Shown: positions 50,010 through 57,848 of the stretch, piece after piece
Position numbering within the stretch: the first letter of the stretch is position 1
Layout: each line of letters starts with the position of its first letter
Assembly: GCF_007991735.1 (NCBI RefSeq)
Contig: NZ_BJYX01000008.1
Span: 1-64,000 of the forward strand
DNA length: 64,000 bases
From: Terrabacter aerolatus
GTDB lineage: Bacteria; Actinomycetota; Actinomycetes; Actinomycetales; Dermatophilaceae
Direction: 5' to 3'
Position numbers and translations under genes: made by a program
The notes under the pieces: generated by a model
Told to the model about the DNA's origin: nothing
What the model saw: only the letters and a program-made list of their open reading frames with translations
The model's database searches: none

Positions 50010-51690
50010 CACCGGCCACGTCGACACCGACCTGCCCGACCCGGCCGACCTCCCCGAGGACGACGGCTCCAGCGGCGCCGACCTCTTCCCCGAGGGCGTC
50101 GGCTTCCGCGACGAGGACGACGACCCGACGGCGTATGCCGTGCCAGCCGCGACCGGGGCCGCCTCGGCCGCGGACCCGGCCGGGGTCGACGACCCGGCGG
50201 GCCCGGCGTCGCTGCGCGAGCGGTGGGTCGCCGTGCGCGAGCGGGTGCGGCCGTGGTCGGCCTGGACGCTGCGCGCCAAGCTCGTCGCGTCGATGCTCGC
50301 CCTGTTCACCGTGCTCAGCATGATGACCGCGGTCTTCTCCGTGACGGCGCTCAACCAGTCGCTCATCGGGCAGGTCGACCAGCAGCTGTCCGACGCGCTG
50401 AACCGGCCGAGCCGGGGCGGCCCGGACGACGGCGGTGACGGCGGTGCGGGAGGCGGCCCCGGCGCCGACCGGATGGAGGTCTTCCTCACGACGAACGGCA
50501 ACGCGGGCTACGTCTACCGCGCGGGTGCGCGAACCAGCCTGAGCGCCAACCAGATCGCCATCGTCAAGGCGGCCGGCCTCGGGTCGGTCCCCAAGACCCT
50601 CGACCTCGGCGGTGACACGGGCCGGTACCGCATGGTCGCGGCGACCCGCCAGATCCGGAACCTCCAGACGGGCGACCAGGTCACGGGTACCTACGTCGCC
50701 GGCATCTCGACCGGGCCGACCGACGTCATCGTCGGACGCATGATCGTCATCGCGATCGCGACGGTGGGCGCCGGCATCATCCTCGTCGCGCTCATCGGGA
50801 CCTGGCTCGTGCGCCGCAACCTCGAACCCCTGCGGCGGGTGGCCGCCACGGCCACCAAGGTGTCGCAGACGCCGCTCGCGTCGGGGCGGGTGGCGCTCGC
50901 CGAGCGCGTCGATCCCGCCGACACCGACACCCGCACCGAGGTCGGTCAGGTGGGTGCGGCCTTCAACGAGATGCTCGACCACGTCGACGAGGCCCTGAAC
51001 TCCCGGCACCAGAGCGAGCAGCGGGTGCGGCAGTTCGTCGCCGACGCCTCGCACGAGCTGCGCACCCCGCTCGCCTCGATCAAGGGGTACGCCGAGCTGT
51101 CCCGGCGCGAGCCCGAGGCCGTCCCTCAGACGGTCACCCACGCGATGGGTCGCATCGAGTCCGAGGCCAACCGGATGAGCTCGCTCGTCGAGGACCTGCT
51201 CCTGCTCGCGCGGCTCGACGCCGGGCGCCCCCTCGAGGAGGCCCCGGTCGACATGTCGATGCTCGTCATCAACGCCGTCAGCGACGCCCACGCGGCCTCG
51301 CCCGGACACCGGTGGGACCTCGACCTGCCGCCGGAGCCCGTCGAGGTCACCGGGGACGGCGCACGGCTGCACCAGGTCGTGGCCAACCTGCTCGCCAACG
51401 CGCGCACGCACACCCCCGACGGCACCCGGGTCACGACCTCGGTGCGGCCCGAGGGCGAATGGGTGCGGGTCGCCGTCCACGACGACGGGCCGGGCGTGCC
51501 GGACTCGTTGCAGCCCAACGTCTTCGAGCGCTTCGCCCGAGGTGACGACGCCCGGGTCCGTGCCGGTGGCAGCACCGGGCTGGGCCTGTCGATCGTCGCG
51601 GCGGTGAGCAAGGCGCACGGCGGACGCGTCGAGCTCGACAGCAGACCCGGCGACACGACGTTCAGCCTCCTCCTGCCGGCCGCCCCCTGA
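49987..51690 (+). CDS. Sensor histidine kinase, HAMP type
   Basis: A 567-residue membrane kinase, partner of the preceding regulator. Residues 1-95 are an acidic, disordered cytosolic extension. Helix 1 is LVASMLALFTVLSMMTAVFSV; a sensor region of about 120 residues outside contains a Gly/Asp-rich insert (GGPDDGGDGGAGGGPGADR); helix 2 is MIVIAIATVGAGIILVALIGTWLV. A HAMP linker (RRNLEPLRRVAATATKV) leads to HisKA with His356 in DASHELRTPLASIKGY and an ATPase with NLLANARTHT, DDGPGVP and GSTGLGLSIVAAV. The start overlaps the regulator gene, giving coupled translation. The signal is unknown. Confidence 0.94.
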   Translation: MSSSRPSDTGHVDTDLPDPADLPEDDGSSGADLFPEGVGFRDEDDDPTAYAVPAATGAASAADPAGVDDPAGPASLRERWVAVRERVRPWSAWTLRAKLVASMLALFTVLSMMTAVFSVTALNQSLIGQVDQQLSDALNRPSRGGPDDGGDGGAGGGPGADRMEVFLTTNGNAGYVYRAGARTSLSANQIAIVKAAGLGSVPKTLDLGGDTGRYRMVAATRQIRNLQTGDQVTGTYVAGISTGPTDVIVGRMIVIAIATVGAGIILVALIGTWLVRRNLEPLRRVAATATKVSQTPLASGRVALAERVDPADTDTRTEVGQVGAAFNEMLDHVDEALNSRHQSEQRVRQFVADASHELRTPLASIKGYAELSRREPEAVPQTVTHAMGRIESEANRMSSLVEDLLLLARLDAGRPLEEAPVDMSMLVINAVSDAHAASPGHRWDLDLPPEPVEVTGDGARLHQVVANLLANARTHTPDGTRVTTSVRPEGEWVRVAVHDDGPGVPDSLQPNVFERFARGDDARVRAGGSTGLGLSIVAAVSKAHGGRVELDSRPGDTTFSLLLPAAP

Positions 51691-51717
51691 GCCGTTCCGT
51701 CGCGGCCGGCCGACTCC

Positions 51718-51757
51718 GGACCGCACCAGCTCCGCCCCCGTGGAGCTGGTGCGGTCC
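51718..51757 (+). terminator. Terminator hairpin after the two-component operon
   Basis: A 16-bp perfect stem (GGACCGCACCAGCTCC / GGAGCTGGTGCGGTCC) with an 8-base loop, 28 bases after the kinase stop. Confidence 0.85.
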
Positions 51758-51807
51758 GTCGTCGTCCCGGGGCGCGACAGCTCCGCCCCGGTGGAGCCGG
51801 TGCGGTC
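51727..51807. repeat. Duplicated 30-bp unit containing the terminator stem
   Basis: The 30 bases at 51727-51756 recur at 51778-51807 with two differences. The second copy has a damaged stem partner and lacks the outer arm. A local duplication seems likely. Confidence 0.7.
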
Positions 51808-51849
51808 GGGAGCCGGGGTGGGCGCGGGGCCTGCCACTCATCAGCGCGC

Positions 51850-51877
51850 CAAAGTCATGTCATAGGAAGGGCACAGT
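51850..51877. promoter_or_regulatory. Three 11-bp-phased direct repeats before the glycosyltransferase gene
   Basis: CAAAGT (51850), CATAGG (51861) and CACAGT (51872) are spaced exactly 11 bp. The last lies in GCACAGTCCCG, an 11-mer also found before the response-regulator gene at 49243, at almost the same distance from the start codon (17 versus 18 bases). Confidence 0.55.
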
Positions 51878-51898
51878 CCCGACCTCGACGGTGGGGAC

Positions 51899-53974
51899 AT
51901 GGACACGATGACCCTCACCACCACGGGCGGGACCGGCACCGCGTCGGCGCCCGCCGGACCGGCAGACGCCCGGCCCCAGACCTCCCGGCCCATCGCCCGT
52001 GCGGGTCGTCCGTCTCGGTGGCGGCGCCTCTGGCGCGGCACCGACACCGACCCGTCCTGGGCCCGACCCGCCCTGTTCGGGCTCCTCCTGCTGACGCTCG
52101 TGCTCTACACGTGGAACCTCACGGCGAGCGGCTACGCCAACTCCTTCTACTCCGCGGCGGTCCAGGCCGGCAGCGACAGCTGGAAGGCGTTCTTCTTCGG
52201 CAGCTCCGACGCCGCCAACTCGATCACCGTCGACAAGCCGCCGGCCTCCCTCTGGGTCATGGCCCTGTCGGTGCGGCTGCTCGGTCTCAGCTCGTTCGCG
52301 ATCCTCCTCCCGCAGGCGCTCATGGGCGTCGCGACCGTCGGTGTCGTCTACGCGACGGTCCGGCGCCAGTTCGGCGCGGCGGCGGGCCTCGTCGCCGGCG
52401 TCGTCCTCGCCCTGACCCCGGTCGCGGCGCTGATGTTCACCTTCAACAACCCCGACGCCCTCCTGACGCTGCTCATGGCCCTCGGCGCGTGGGCCACGAT
52501 CAAGGCCATCGAGCAGGCCTCCCCGAAGTGGATGATGATCGTCGGCGTCTTCATCGGGCTCGGCTTCCTCACCAAGACCCTGCAGGTCCTGCTCGTCGTG
52601 CCCTTCTTCGGCCTCGCCTACCTCGTCGCGGCGCCGACGACCCTGCGCAAGCGGATCGTCCACTCCCTCCTGGCCGTGGGCACGATGGTGCTGTCGGCCG
52701 GCTGGTGGGTCGCGATCGTCGAGCTCGTGCCGGCCTCGGCCCGTCCGTACATCGGTGGCAGCCAGACGAACTCGTTCCTCGAGCTCACCTTCGGCTACAA
52801 CGGGCTCGGCCGCCTGAGCGGCAACGAGACCGGCTCGGTCGGCGGTGGCGGAGGTGGCGCGACCGGGGGCGGCATGTGGGGCTCGACCGGCCTGTTCCGG
52901 ATGTTCTCCACGAGCGTCGGGGACCAGATCTCCTGGCTCATCCCGAGCGCGCTCATCCTGCTCGTCACCGGCCTGTGGCTGCGGGGACGCCGCCCGCGCA
53001 CCGACCTGCGCCGTGCCGCCTACCTCGTCTGGGGCGGCTGGCTCGTCGTGACGATGCTCGTCTTCTCGTTCATGGCCGGCATCTTCCACGAGTACTACAC
53101 CGTGGCCCTCGCCCCGGCGATCGCCGCCCTCGTGGGCATGGGCGCCGTGGAGGCCTGGCAACGCCGCTCCAGCGCGGTCGCGACCATCGCCCTCGCCGCT
53201 GCGACGGCCGCGGCCGCGACGTGGAGCTTCATCCTCCTCTCGCGCACCACGGCCTACGGTGACTGGCTGCGCGTCTCCGTCCTCGCGGTCGGCATGGCTG
53301 CCGCGCTCCTCATCCTCGCGACGCGATGGATGCACGCCCGCGCCGTGCCCCTCGTCCTGGCGGCAGCACTCGTCGCCGGCCTCGCCGGCCCGGGGGCGTA
53401 TGCCGTGTCGACCACCTCCCAGGGCCACAGCGGCTCGATCGTCACGGCCGGTCCCGCCGGATCGAGCCGAGGCCCCGGCGGCTTCGGCGGCGGGGGTGGC
53501 ACGCCGCCCCAGCTGCCCGGCCAGACCGGCCAGACCGGACAGGCCGGTGGCACCGGGACGGCCCAGCAGGGCGGCCCGCAGGGTGGCGCGGGGGGCGGCA
53601 TGGGTGGCCTGCTCGACGCCTCGACCCCGAGCACCGCTGTCGTCTCGGCCCTGTCGGCCAACGCCGACACGTACACGTGGGTGGCGGCGGCCGTCGGTTC
53701 GCAGACGGCGGCCGGGCTCCAGCTCGGCACACAGCTGCCGGTCATGGCCATCGGCGGCTTCAACGGGTCGGACCCGAGCCCGACGCTCGCGCAGTTCAAG
53801 CAGTACGTCGCGAACGGCAAGATCCACTACTTCGCCTCCGGCGGACGCGGGTTCGGCAACCAGAACGGCGGCAGCAGCGCCTCGAGCGAGATCAGCACGT
53901 GGGTGGAGGAGAACTTCACCTCGGTGACGATCGACGGCTCGACGTTCTACGACCTCACGCAGCCCCTCAAGTGA
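51899..53974 (+). CDS. Glycosyltransferase family 39 (PMT/ArnT-like, YkcB-type)
   Basis: A 691-residue polytopic membrane glycosyltransferase that would use a polyprenyl-phosphate sugar donor. Helix 1 (ALFGLLLLTLVLYTWNL) is followed by the catalytic-loop region NSFYSAAVQAGSDSWKAFFFGSSDAANSITVDKPPASLWVMALS, where the conserved acidic residue and the VDKPP motif are typical. About ten further helices follow. A glycine-rich loop (GSVGGGGGGATGGGMWGS) and a long Gly/Gln/Thr-rich segment precede a C-terminal extracellular domain (about 590-691: TYTWVAAAVGSQTAAGLQL, MAIGGFNGSDPSPTLAQFKQYVANGKIHYFASGG). Acceptor unknown: cell-wall polymer or protein. The GTG of the next gene overlaps its stop. Confidence 0.9.
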   Translation: MDTMTLTTTGGTGTASAPAGPADARPQTSRPIARAGRPSRWRRLWRGTDTDPSWARPALFGLLLLTLVLYTWNLTASGYANSFYSAAVQAGSDSWKAFFFGSSDAANSITVDKPPASLWVMALSVRLLGLSSFAILLPQALMGVATVGVVYATVRRQFGAAAGLVAGVVLALTPVAALMFTFNNPDALLTLLMALGAWATIKAIEQASPKWMMIVGVFIGLGFLTKTLQVLLVVPFFGLAYLVAAPTTLRKRIVHSLLAVGTMVLSAGWWVAIVELVPASARPYIGGSQTNSFLELTFGYNGLGRLSGNETGSVGGGGGGATGGGMWGSTGLFRMFSTSVGDQISWLIPSALILLVTGLWLRGRRPRTDLRRAAYLVWGGWLVVTMLVFSFMAGIFHEYYTVALAPAIAALVGMGAVEAWQRRSSAVATIALAAATAAAATWSFILLSRTTAYGDWLRVSVLAVGMAAALLILATRWMHARAVPLVLAAALVAGLAGPGAYAVSTTSQGHSGSIVTAGPAGSSRGPGGFGGGGGTPPQLPGQTGQTGQAGGTGTAQQGGPQGGAGGGMGGLLDASTPSTAVVSALSANADTYTWVAAAVGSQTAAGLQLGTQLPVMAIGGFNGSDPSPTLAQFKQYVANGKIHYFASGGRGFGNQNGGSSASSEISTWVEENFTSVTIDGSTFYDLTQPLK

Positions 53975-54531
53975 CGACGATGTCCGCCACGACGAACAAA
54001 CCCCTGTCGTTCCGACGGGTCCGGCTGTCGCAGCAGATCATCCGGTTCGCGGGGGTGGGCGTGCTGTCCACCGTCCTGCACCTCGGCCTCTTCGCGGCCC
54101 TGGTGCGGGGCGGTGCACCCTCGCAGCTGGCCAACGGTGCGGCGCTCGTGCTGGCGACGCTCTTCAACACCGCCCTCAACCGGGCGTGGACCTTCGGGGT
54201 GTCGGGCCGGCGCAAGCTCGTCTCCCACCACGGCCAGGCCCTCGTGATCTTCGCGATCACGTATGCGGCCACGACTGCGGCGCTCGCCCTGCTCGGTGCG
54301 GTCGCCCCCGATGCCGGCACCGTCGTGCAGACCGCGGTCGTGGCGGCGGCCAACGTCCTGTCGACGGCGGCACGGTTCGTGGCCATGCAGCGGTGGATCT
54401 TCCGCCCCTCGGCGGAGGCCACCGCCGAGGCCGTGGACGTCGCCACCCGCTCGGCCGACGGGGCCACGGACCGCGACGACCCGGCATACGCCAGCGGTGC
54501 CGTGGTCGAGGGACCGCGGCGGCGGGGCTGA
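53971..54531 (+). CDS. GtrA-family membrane protein
   Basis: A 186-residue GtrA-like protein with four helices (QIIRFAGVGVLSTVLHLGLFAALV ... LANGAALVLATLFNTALNRAWTFG ... FAITYAATTAALALLGAV). The NRAWTF motif is typical. GtrA proteins flip or shuttle polyprenyl-phosphate sugars for partner glycosyltransferases, which fits its coupling to the GT39 gene. The GTG at 53971 overlaps the upstream stop (GTGA); an ATG at 53980 is the alternative start. The C-terminal 40 residues are acidic and cytosolic. Confidence 0.88.
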   Translation: MTTMSATTNKPLSFRRVRLSQQIIRFAGVGVLSTVLHLGLFAALVRGGAPSQLANGAALVLATLFNTALNRAWTFGVSGRRKLVSHHGQALVIFAITYAATTAALALLGAVAPDAGTVVQTAVVAAANVLSTAARFVAMQRWIFRPSAEATAEAVDVATRSADGATDRDDPAYASGAVVEGPRRRG

Positions 54532-54550
54532 GGGCGCCCTGGCGGCCCCC

Positions 54551-55654
54551 TCAGCTCTGGTCGCGGTCCTCGGGGGCGGCGCACGCCTCCCACCAGGGAT
54601 CCTGGTGGGAGGCGACGACCTCGTCGATGTCGTTGTCGCTCAGCTGGATCCGCGTCCCGACCCTGGGGGCGACCAGGCGCACGCCGCGCTCGGCGGCGAC
54701 CCGGCGGGCCCAGCGGATCGGCTCGCTCCACCAGTGCGTGGCCAGGTTGAAGGTGGCCCAGTGGATGGGCAGCAGCACCGAGTCCGTGCCGCCCCGGTTG
54801 ACCTCGAGGTGGGCGTCGACGGCCTGCTCGGGGTTGAGGTGGATGTCGGGCCAGTGCGCGCTGTAGGCCCCGATGGGGATGATGGTCAGGTCGAACGGCC
54901 CGAGGTCGGCACCGATGTCGGTGTAGCGGTGCGTCGGTCCCGAGTCGCCGCCGAAGAAGACGGAGTGCCGTGGCCCGTGCAGCGACCAGGCCGCCCAGAG
55001 CGTCTGGTTGCGCACGAAGCCGCGCCCCGAGAAGTGCCGGGCCTCGGTGCACGTGAGGCGGATGCCGGCGATCTCGGTCTCCTCGCGCCAGTCGAGGCTC
55101 GTGATGCGACCGGTCGGCACGCCCCACTCCCGCAGGTGCGCGTCGACCCCGATCGGCACGACGTAGTGCGGCTGGTGGGTGCGCTCGAGCTGGCGGATCG
55201 ACGGCTCGTCGAGGTGGTCGTAGTGGTCGTGGCTGATGACGACGGCGTCGAGGCGCGGGATCTCGGCGATGCGACCGGGGGTGGGGTGCAGCCGCTTGGG
55301 TCCGGCGATGACGGACGGGGAGGCGCGCTTGCCGAAGACCGGGTCGAGCAGGAAGCGCCGGCCGTCGAGCTCGACGACGCTCGTCGCGTGGCCGTACCAC
55401 GTGACGGCGAGGTCCGCGGGCTCGTGCGGGTGACGTGGCGTCACGAGGGGCACGGTGCCCCGGGGCCGGCCGCGGCCGAACTCGCGCACCATCGTGGCCA
55501 GCATGCTTCCGGGGCCCTCAGCCTCGGACGTCGCGACGACGTGGGTCGGCTCGTGCGAGCGGAACTCGCCGTCGCGGTAGTGCGGTGACGCGGCGACACG
55601 CTGTCGCTGCGACGCGGTCGACGCACCCATCCGTCGGAGGATCGGGAGCTGCAC
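54551..55654 (-). CDS. Metallo-beta-lactamase-fold hydrolase (NAPE-PLD/UlaG-like), copy 1
   Basis: A 367-residue metal-dependent hydrolase. The metal site motif is VVISHDHYDHLDEPSI; further ligands lie in FFGGDSGPTHRY and in the late IHWATFNL segment. AVTWYGHATSVVELDGRRFLLDPVFGKRASPS and GPKRLHPTP are diagnostic of the N-acyl-phosphatidylethanolamine-phospholipase-D-like group. GTG at 55654 has AGGAG 6 bases upstream. It is a paralogue of the next gene on the same strand (133 bases apart), arisen by tandem duplication. Substrate unknown; a phospholipid or related phosphodiester is plausible. Confidence 0.88.
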   Translation of the reverse strand: MQLPILRRMGASTASQRQRVAASPHYRDGEFRSHEPTHVVATSEAEGPGSMLATMVREFGRGRPRGTVPLVTPRHPHEPADLAVTWYGHATSVVELDGRRFLLDPVFGKRASPSVIAGPKRLHPTPGRIAEIPRLDAVVISHDHYDHLDEPSIRQLERTHQPHYVVPIGVDAHLREWGVPTGRITSLDWREETEIAGIRLTCTEARHFSGRGFVRNQTLWAAWSLHGPRHSVFFGGDSGPTHRYTDIGADLGPFDLTIIPIGAYSAHWPDIHLNPEQAVDAHLEVNRGGTDSVLLPIHWATFNLATHWWSEPIRWARRVAAERGVRLVAPRVGTRIQLSDNDIDEVVASHQDPWWEACAAPEDRDQS

Positions 55655-55787
55655 GGGCTTCTCCTGCCTGTCGTGCCTCACGGCGCGGGCGGCCACGCGG
55701 GCGCGGGCTGCCGTCATTCTCGTCCAGCGACGGGGCGCCCGCCCGAGTTCCCGGGGGTCGTATGCCGTGTGGCGCGGGGCCTGCTCG

Positions 55788-57104
55788 TCAGTCGTGGTCC
55801 TCGGGGGCGGCGCACTGCTCCCACCACGGCTCCGAGTGGGCTGCCGCGACGGTGGTCGCGTCGCCGGACGTGAGGTCGATGCGCTCGCCCACCCGGGGGA
55901 AGGCGACCGGGACGCGCGCCTCGACGGCGGCCCGGCGGATCCGGCGGACCGGCTCGGCCCACCAGTGCATCGAGAGGTTGAAGGTCGCCCAGTGGACGGG
56001 CACGAGCAGCGACGCGTGGGCGGCGGTCTGCACGGTGCGGGTCGTCTCGGTGCGGTCGCCCTCCTCGTGGGTGCCGCCCGGGGTGTCGATGCGCTGGTCG
56101 CCCTCGAGGAAGTCGTCGGCGACACCGGCGGCGTCCGCGGTGAGGGCGTGCGCCTCGTCGCCGATGCGGTTGACGTCCCGGTGGGCGGCCAGGGCCTGCT
56201 CGGGGTCCATGTGGATGTCGGGCCAGAAGGAGTCGTAGGCCCCGACGGGCATCAGCGTCACGTCGAACGGACCGAGGTCGGCGCCGATGGCGGCGAACCG
56301 CTTGGAGGTGCCGGAGTCGCCGGCGAAGTAGGCCGTGTGACGCGGGCCGTGCAGGGCCCAGCCGGCCCAGAGGGTCTGGCTGTCGACGAGCCCGCGTCCG
56401 GAGTTGTGCCTCGCCTCGGTGCAGGTCAGGCGGATGCCGGCCACCTCGTTCTCGCCGCGCCAGTCGAGGGCGGTGATGCGGGACTCGGGCACGCCCCAGG
56501 CGAGCAGGTGCGCGTTGACGCCGAGCGGCACGACGTAGTGCGGCCGGTGCGTCTCCTCGAGGCGGACGATCGACGGCTGGTCGAGGTGGTCGTAGTGGTC
56601 GTGGCTGAGCAGCACCGCGTCGATGCTGGGGATGTCGGCGATGGAGCCCGGGACGGGGTGCATGCGCTTGGGACCCGAGTGCCGGATGGGCGAGACGCGC
56701 TCGCTGAAGACGGGGTCGATGAGGAAGCGCGCGCCGTCGATCTCGAGCACGCTCGTCGCGTGGCCGTACCACGTCACGGCGAGCTCGCCCGGCTGCTGGG
56801 GCGGCTCGGCCGGGACGATCGGCACCGTCCCGACGGGCTGCCCGTGGCCGCTGACCCGGATCGCGGCGATGAGGGCGCTCGTCTGGGCCCGCACCCGCGG
56901 GCGCAGCGACGGCTCCTCACCCTCGAAGCGGCGGTTCGTGAAGTTCGGGGAGTCCTGCACGAAGGGCAGGATCGCCGCCGGTGAGGCGCCCATCCGGTTC
57001 ATGACCCGGACGAACTGGCGCGCGCGGGTGCGTGAGGAGACCTTCTCGATCGCGGTCGAGAGGGCTCGGACGGCGGGACGGTCGGAGGTTCCGAGGCTGC
57101 GCAT
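55788..57104 (-). CDS. Metallo-beta-lactamase-fold hydrolase (NAPE-PLD/UlaG-like), copy 2 with insertion
   Basis: A 438-residue paralogue of the preceding gene with the same motifs: LLSHDHYDHLDQPSI, YFAGDSGTSKRF, VHWATFNLSMHWW and WGVPESRITALDWR. Compared with copy 1 it has an N-terminal extension of about 30 residues and an insertion of about 60 residues (starting NRIGDEAHALTADAAGVADDFLEG and ending near TVQTAAHASL) just before the last metal-ligand strand. The final residues of both (CAAPEDxD) are the same. The insertion is Asp/Glu/Thr-rich and probably a surface loop or lid. Two genes in tandem suggest diverged specificity. Confidence 0.88.
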   Translation of the reverse strand: MRSLGTSDRPAVRALSTAIEKVSSRTRARQFVRVMNRMGASPAAILPFVQDSPNFTNRRFEGEEPSLRPRVRAQTSALIAAIRVSGHGQPVGTVPIVPAEPPQQPGELAVTWYGHATSVLEIDGARFLIDPVFSERVSPIRHSGPKRMHPVPGSIADIPSIDAVLLSHDHYDHLDQPSIVRLEETHRPHYVVPLGVNAHLLAWGVPESRITALDWRGENEVAGIRLTCTEARHNSGRGLVDSQTLWAGWALHGPRHTAYFAGDSGTSKRFAAIGADLGPFDVTLMPVGAYDSFWPDIHMDPEQALAAHRDVNRIGDEAHALTADAAGVADDFLEGDQRIDTPGGTHEEGDRTETTRTVQTAAHASLLVPVHWATFNLSMHWWAEPVRRIRRAAVEARVPVAFPRVGERIDLTSGDATTVAAAHSEPWWEQCAAPEDHD

Positions 57105-57172
57105 CGGTGACCTTTCGCGAGGGGGAGGGGTGCGCTGAACGTACCCGGCGACCAGCGTGCGTCATCATGGTG

Positions 57173-57201
57173 TTGACGTGACACCACAGTGGTGTCATAG
57201 T
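57173..57201 (+). promoter_or_regulatory. Promoter of the ribbon-helix-helix gene
   Basis: TTGACG (57173-57178), 17-base spacer, CATAGT (57196-57201). Predicted transcription starts at about 57208-57209, which is the ATG itself, so the mRNA is probably leaderless. Confidence 0.7.
57179..57197. promoter_or_regulatory. Operator O1, perfect 19-bp palindrome in promoter spacer
   Basis: TGACACCAC-A-GTGGTGTCA fills the spacer between -35 and -10. A protein bound here would block transcription; the downstream ribbon-helix-helix protein is the obvious candidate (autorepression, inference). Confidence 0.8.
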
Positions 57202-57208
57202 GATGCGC

Positions 57209-57769
57209 ATGGACATCACCGAGTACGTCGACGCACTGCGTCGGGATCTCGCCCAGGCGGCCAGGGCGATGGGTCCGGAGACCGAGCAGGCCGCCGAGCG
57301 CATCGGTTTCGCTCTCGACTCCTCGGCCCGCCTCGCGCTGATGGATGCGCTCTCGCACGCCGCAGCCGAGATCACGAACGAGCTCGAGGGCACCTCCGTC
57401 GAGGTCCGCCTCCAGGGCCGCGAGCCGGTCTTCGTCGTCGTCGGGGCCGGTCCCTCGGCCGTCGCCGACGACACCCGGGCCATCACGACCGATGACACCA
57501 GCGTGGTGTCACCGGACGACGAGGGGGCCGAGACCTCGCGCATCACGCTCCGGCTGCCCGAGGCCCTCAAGGTCCGCGCCGAGGAGCTCGCGACGGGCCG
57601 CGGCCAGTCGCTCAACACGTGGATCGTCAACGCGGTCCGCGCCGCCACCGGCTCGGGCGTCCCGCCGGTGCCCGGCTTCCCGCCGGCGCCTCCCGGACCG
57701 CAGTTCGGGCCCGGTGCCCCCGGCCGCAACCGCTCCTCCAACAAGCGGGTCCAGGGCTGGGTCCGCTGA
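57209..57769 (+). CDS. Ribbon-helix-helix (HicB/Arc-like) regulator
   Basis: A 186-residue protein. The N-terminal half (about 1-80: DITEYVDALRRDLAQAARAM...ALDSSARLALMDALSHAAAEITNELEG) is helical and unnamed. SRITLRLPEALKVRAEELATGRGQSLNTWIVNAVRAAT at about 110-148 is a ribbon-helix-helix DNA-binding domain. A Pro/Gly-rich tail ends in a basic NKRVQGWVR. ATG at 57209 fits a leaderless start; a GTG nine bases earlier is the alternative. Two near-identical 19-bp operators (promoter spacer and inside the gene) suggest autoregulation. No toxin gene is next to it; the neighbour is DUF4097. Confidence 0.85.
   Translation: MDITEYVDALRRDLAQAARAMGPETEQAAERIGFALDSSARLALMDALSHAAAEITNELEGTSVEVRLQGREPVFVVVGAGPSAVADDTRAITTDDTSVVSPDDEGAETSRITLRLPEALKVRAEELATGRGQSLNTWIVNAVRAATGSGVPPVPGFPPAPPGPQFGPGAPGRNRSSNKRVQGWVR
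57493..57511. promoter_or_regulatory. Operator O2, second palindrome inside the coding region
   Basis: TGACACCAGCGTGGTGTCA differs from O1 at two central positions only and lies 314 bp downstream. In the reading frame it encodes part of a low-constraint linker (DDTSVVSPD), leaving room for a DNA-level role. Confidence 0.7.
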
Positions 57770-57848
57770 CCTTCCCGGCACACCTCCCAGCATGCGCACG
57801 AAGCACGACACACGGCATACGACCACCACCGAGCAAAGGGGACATCCC

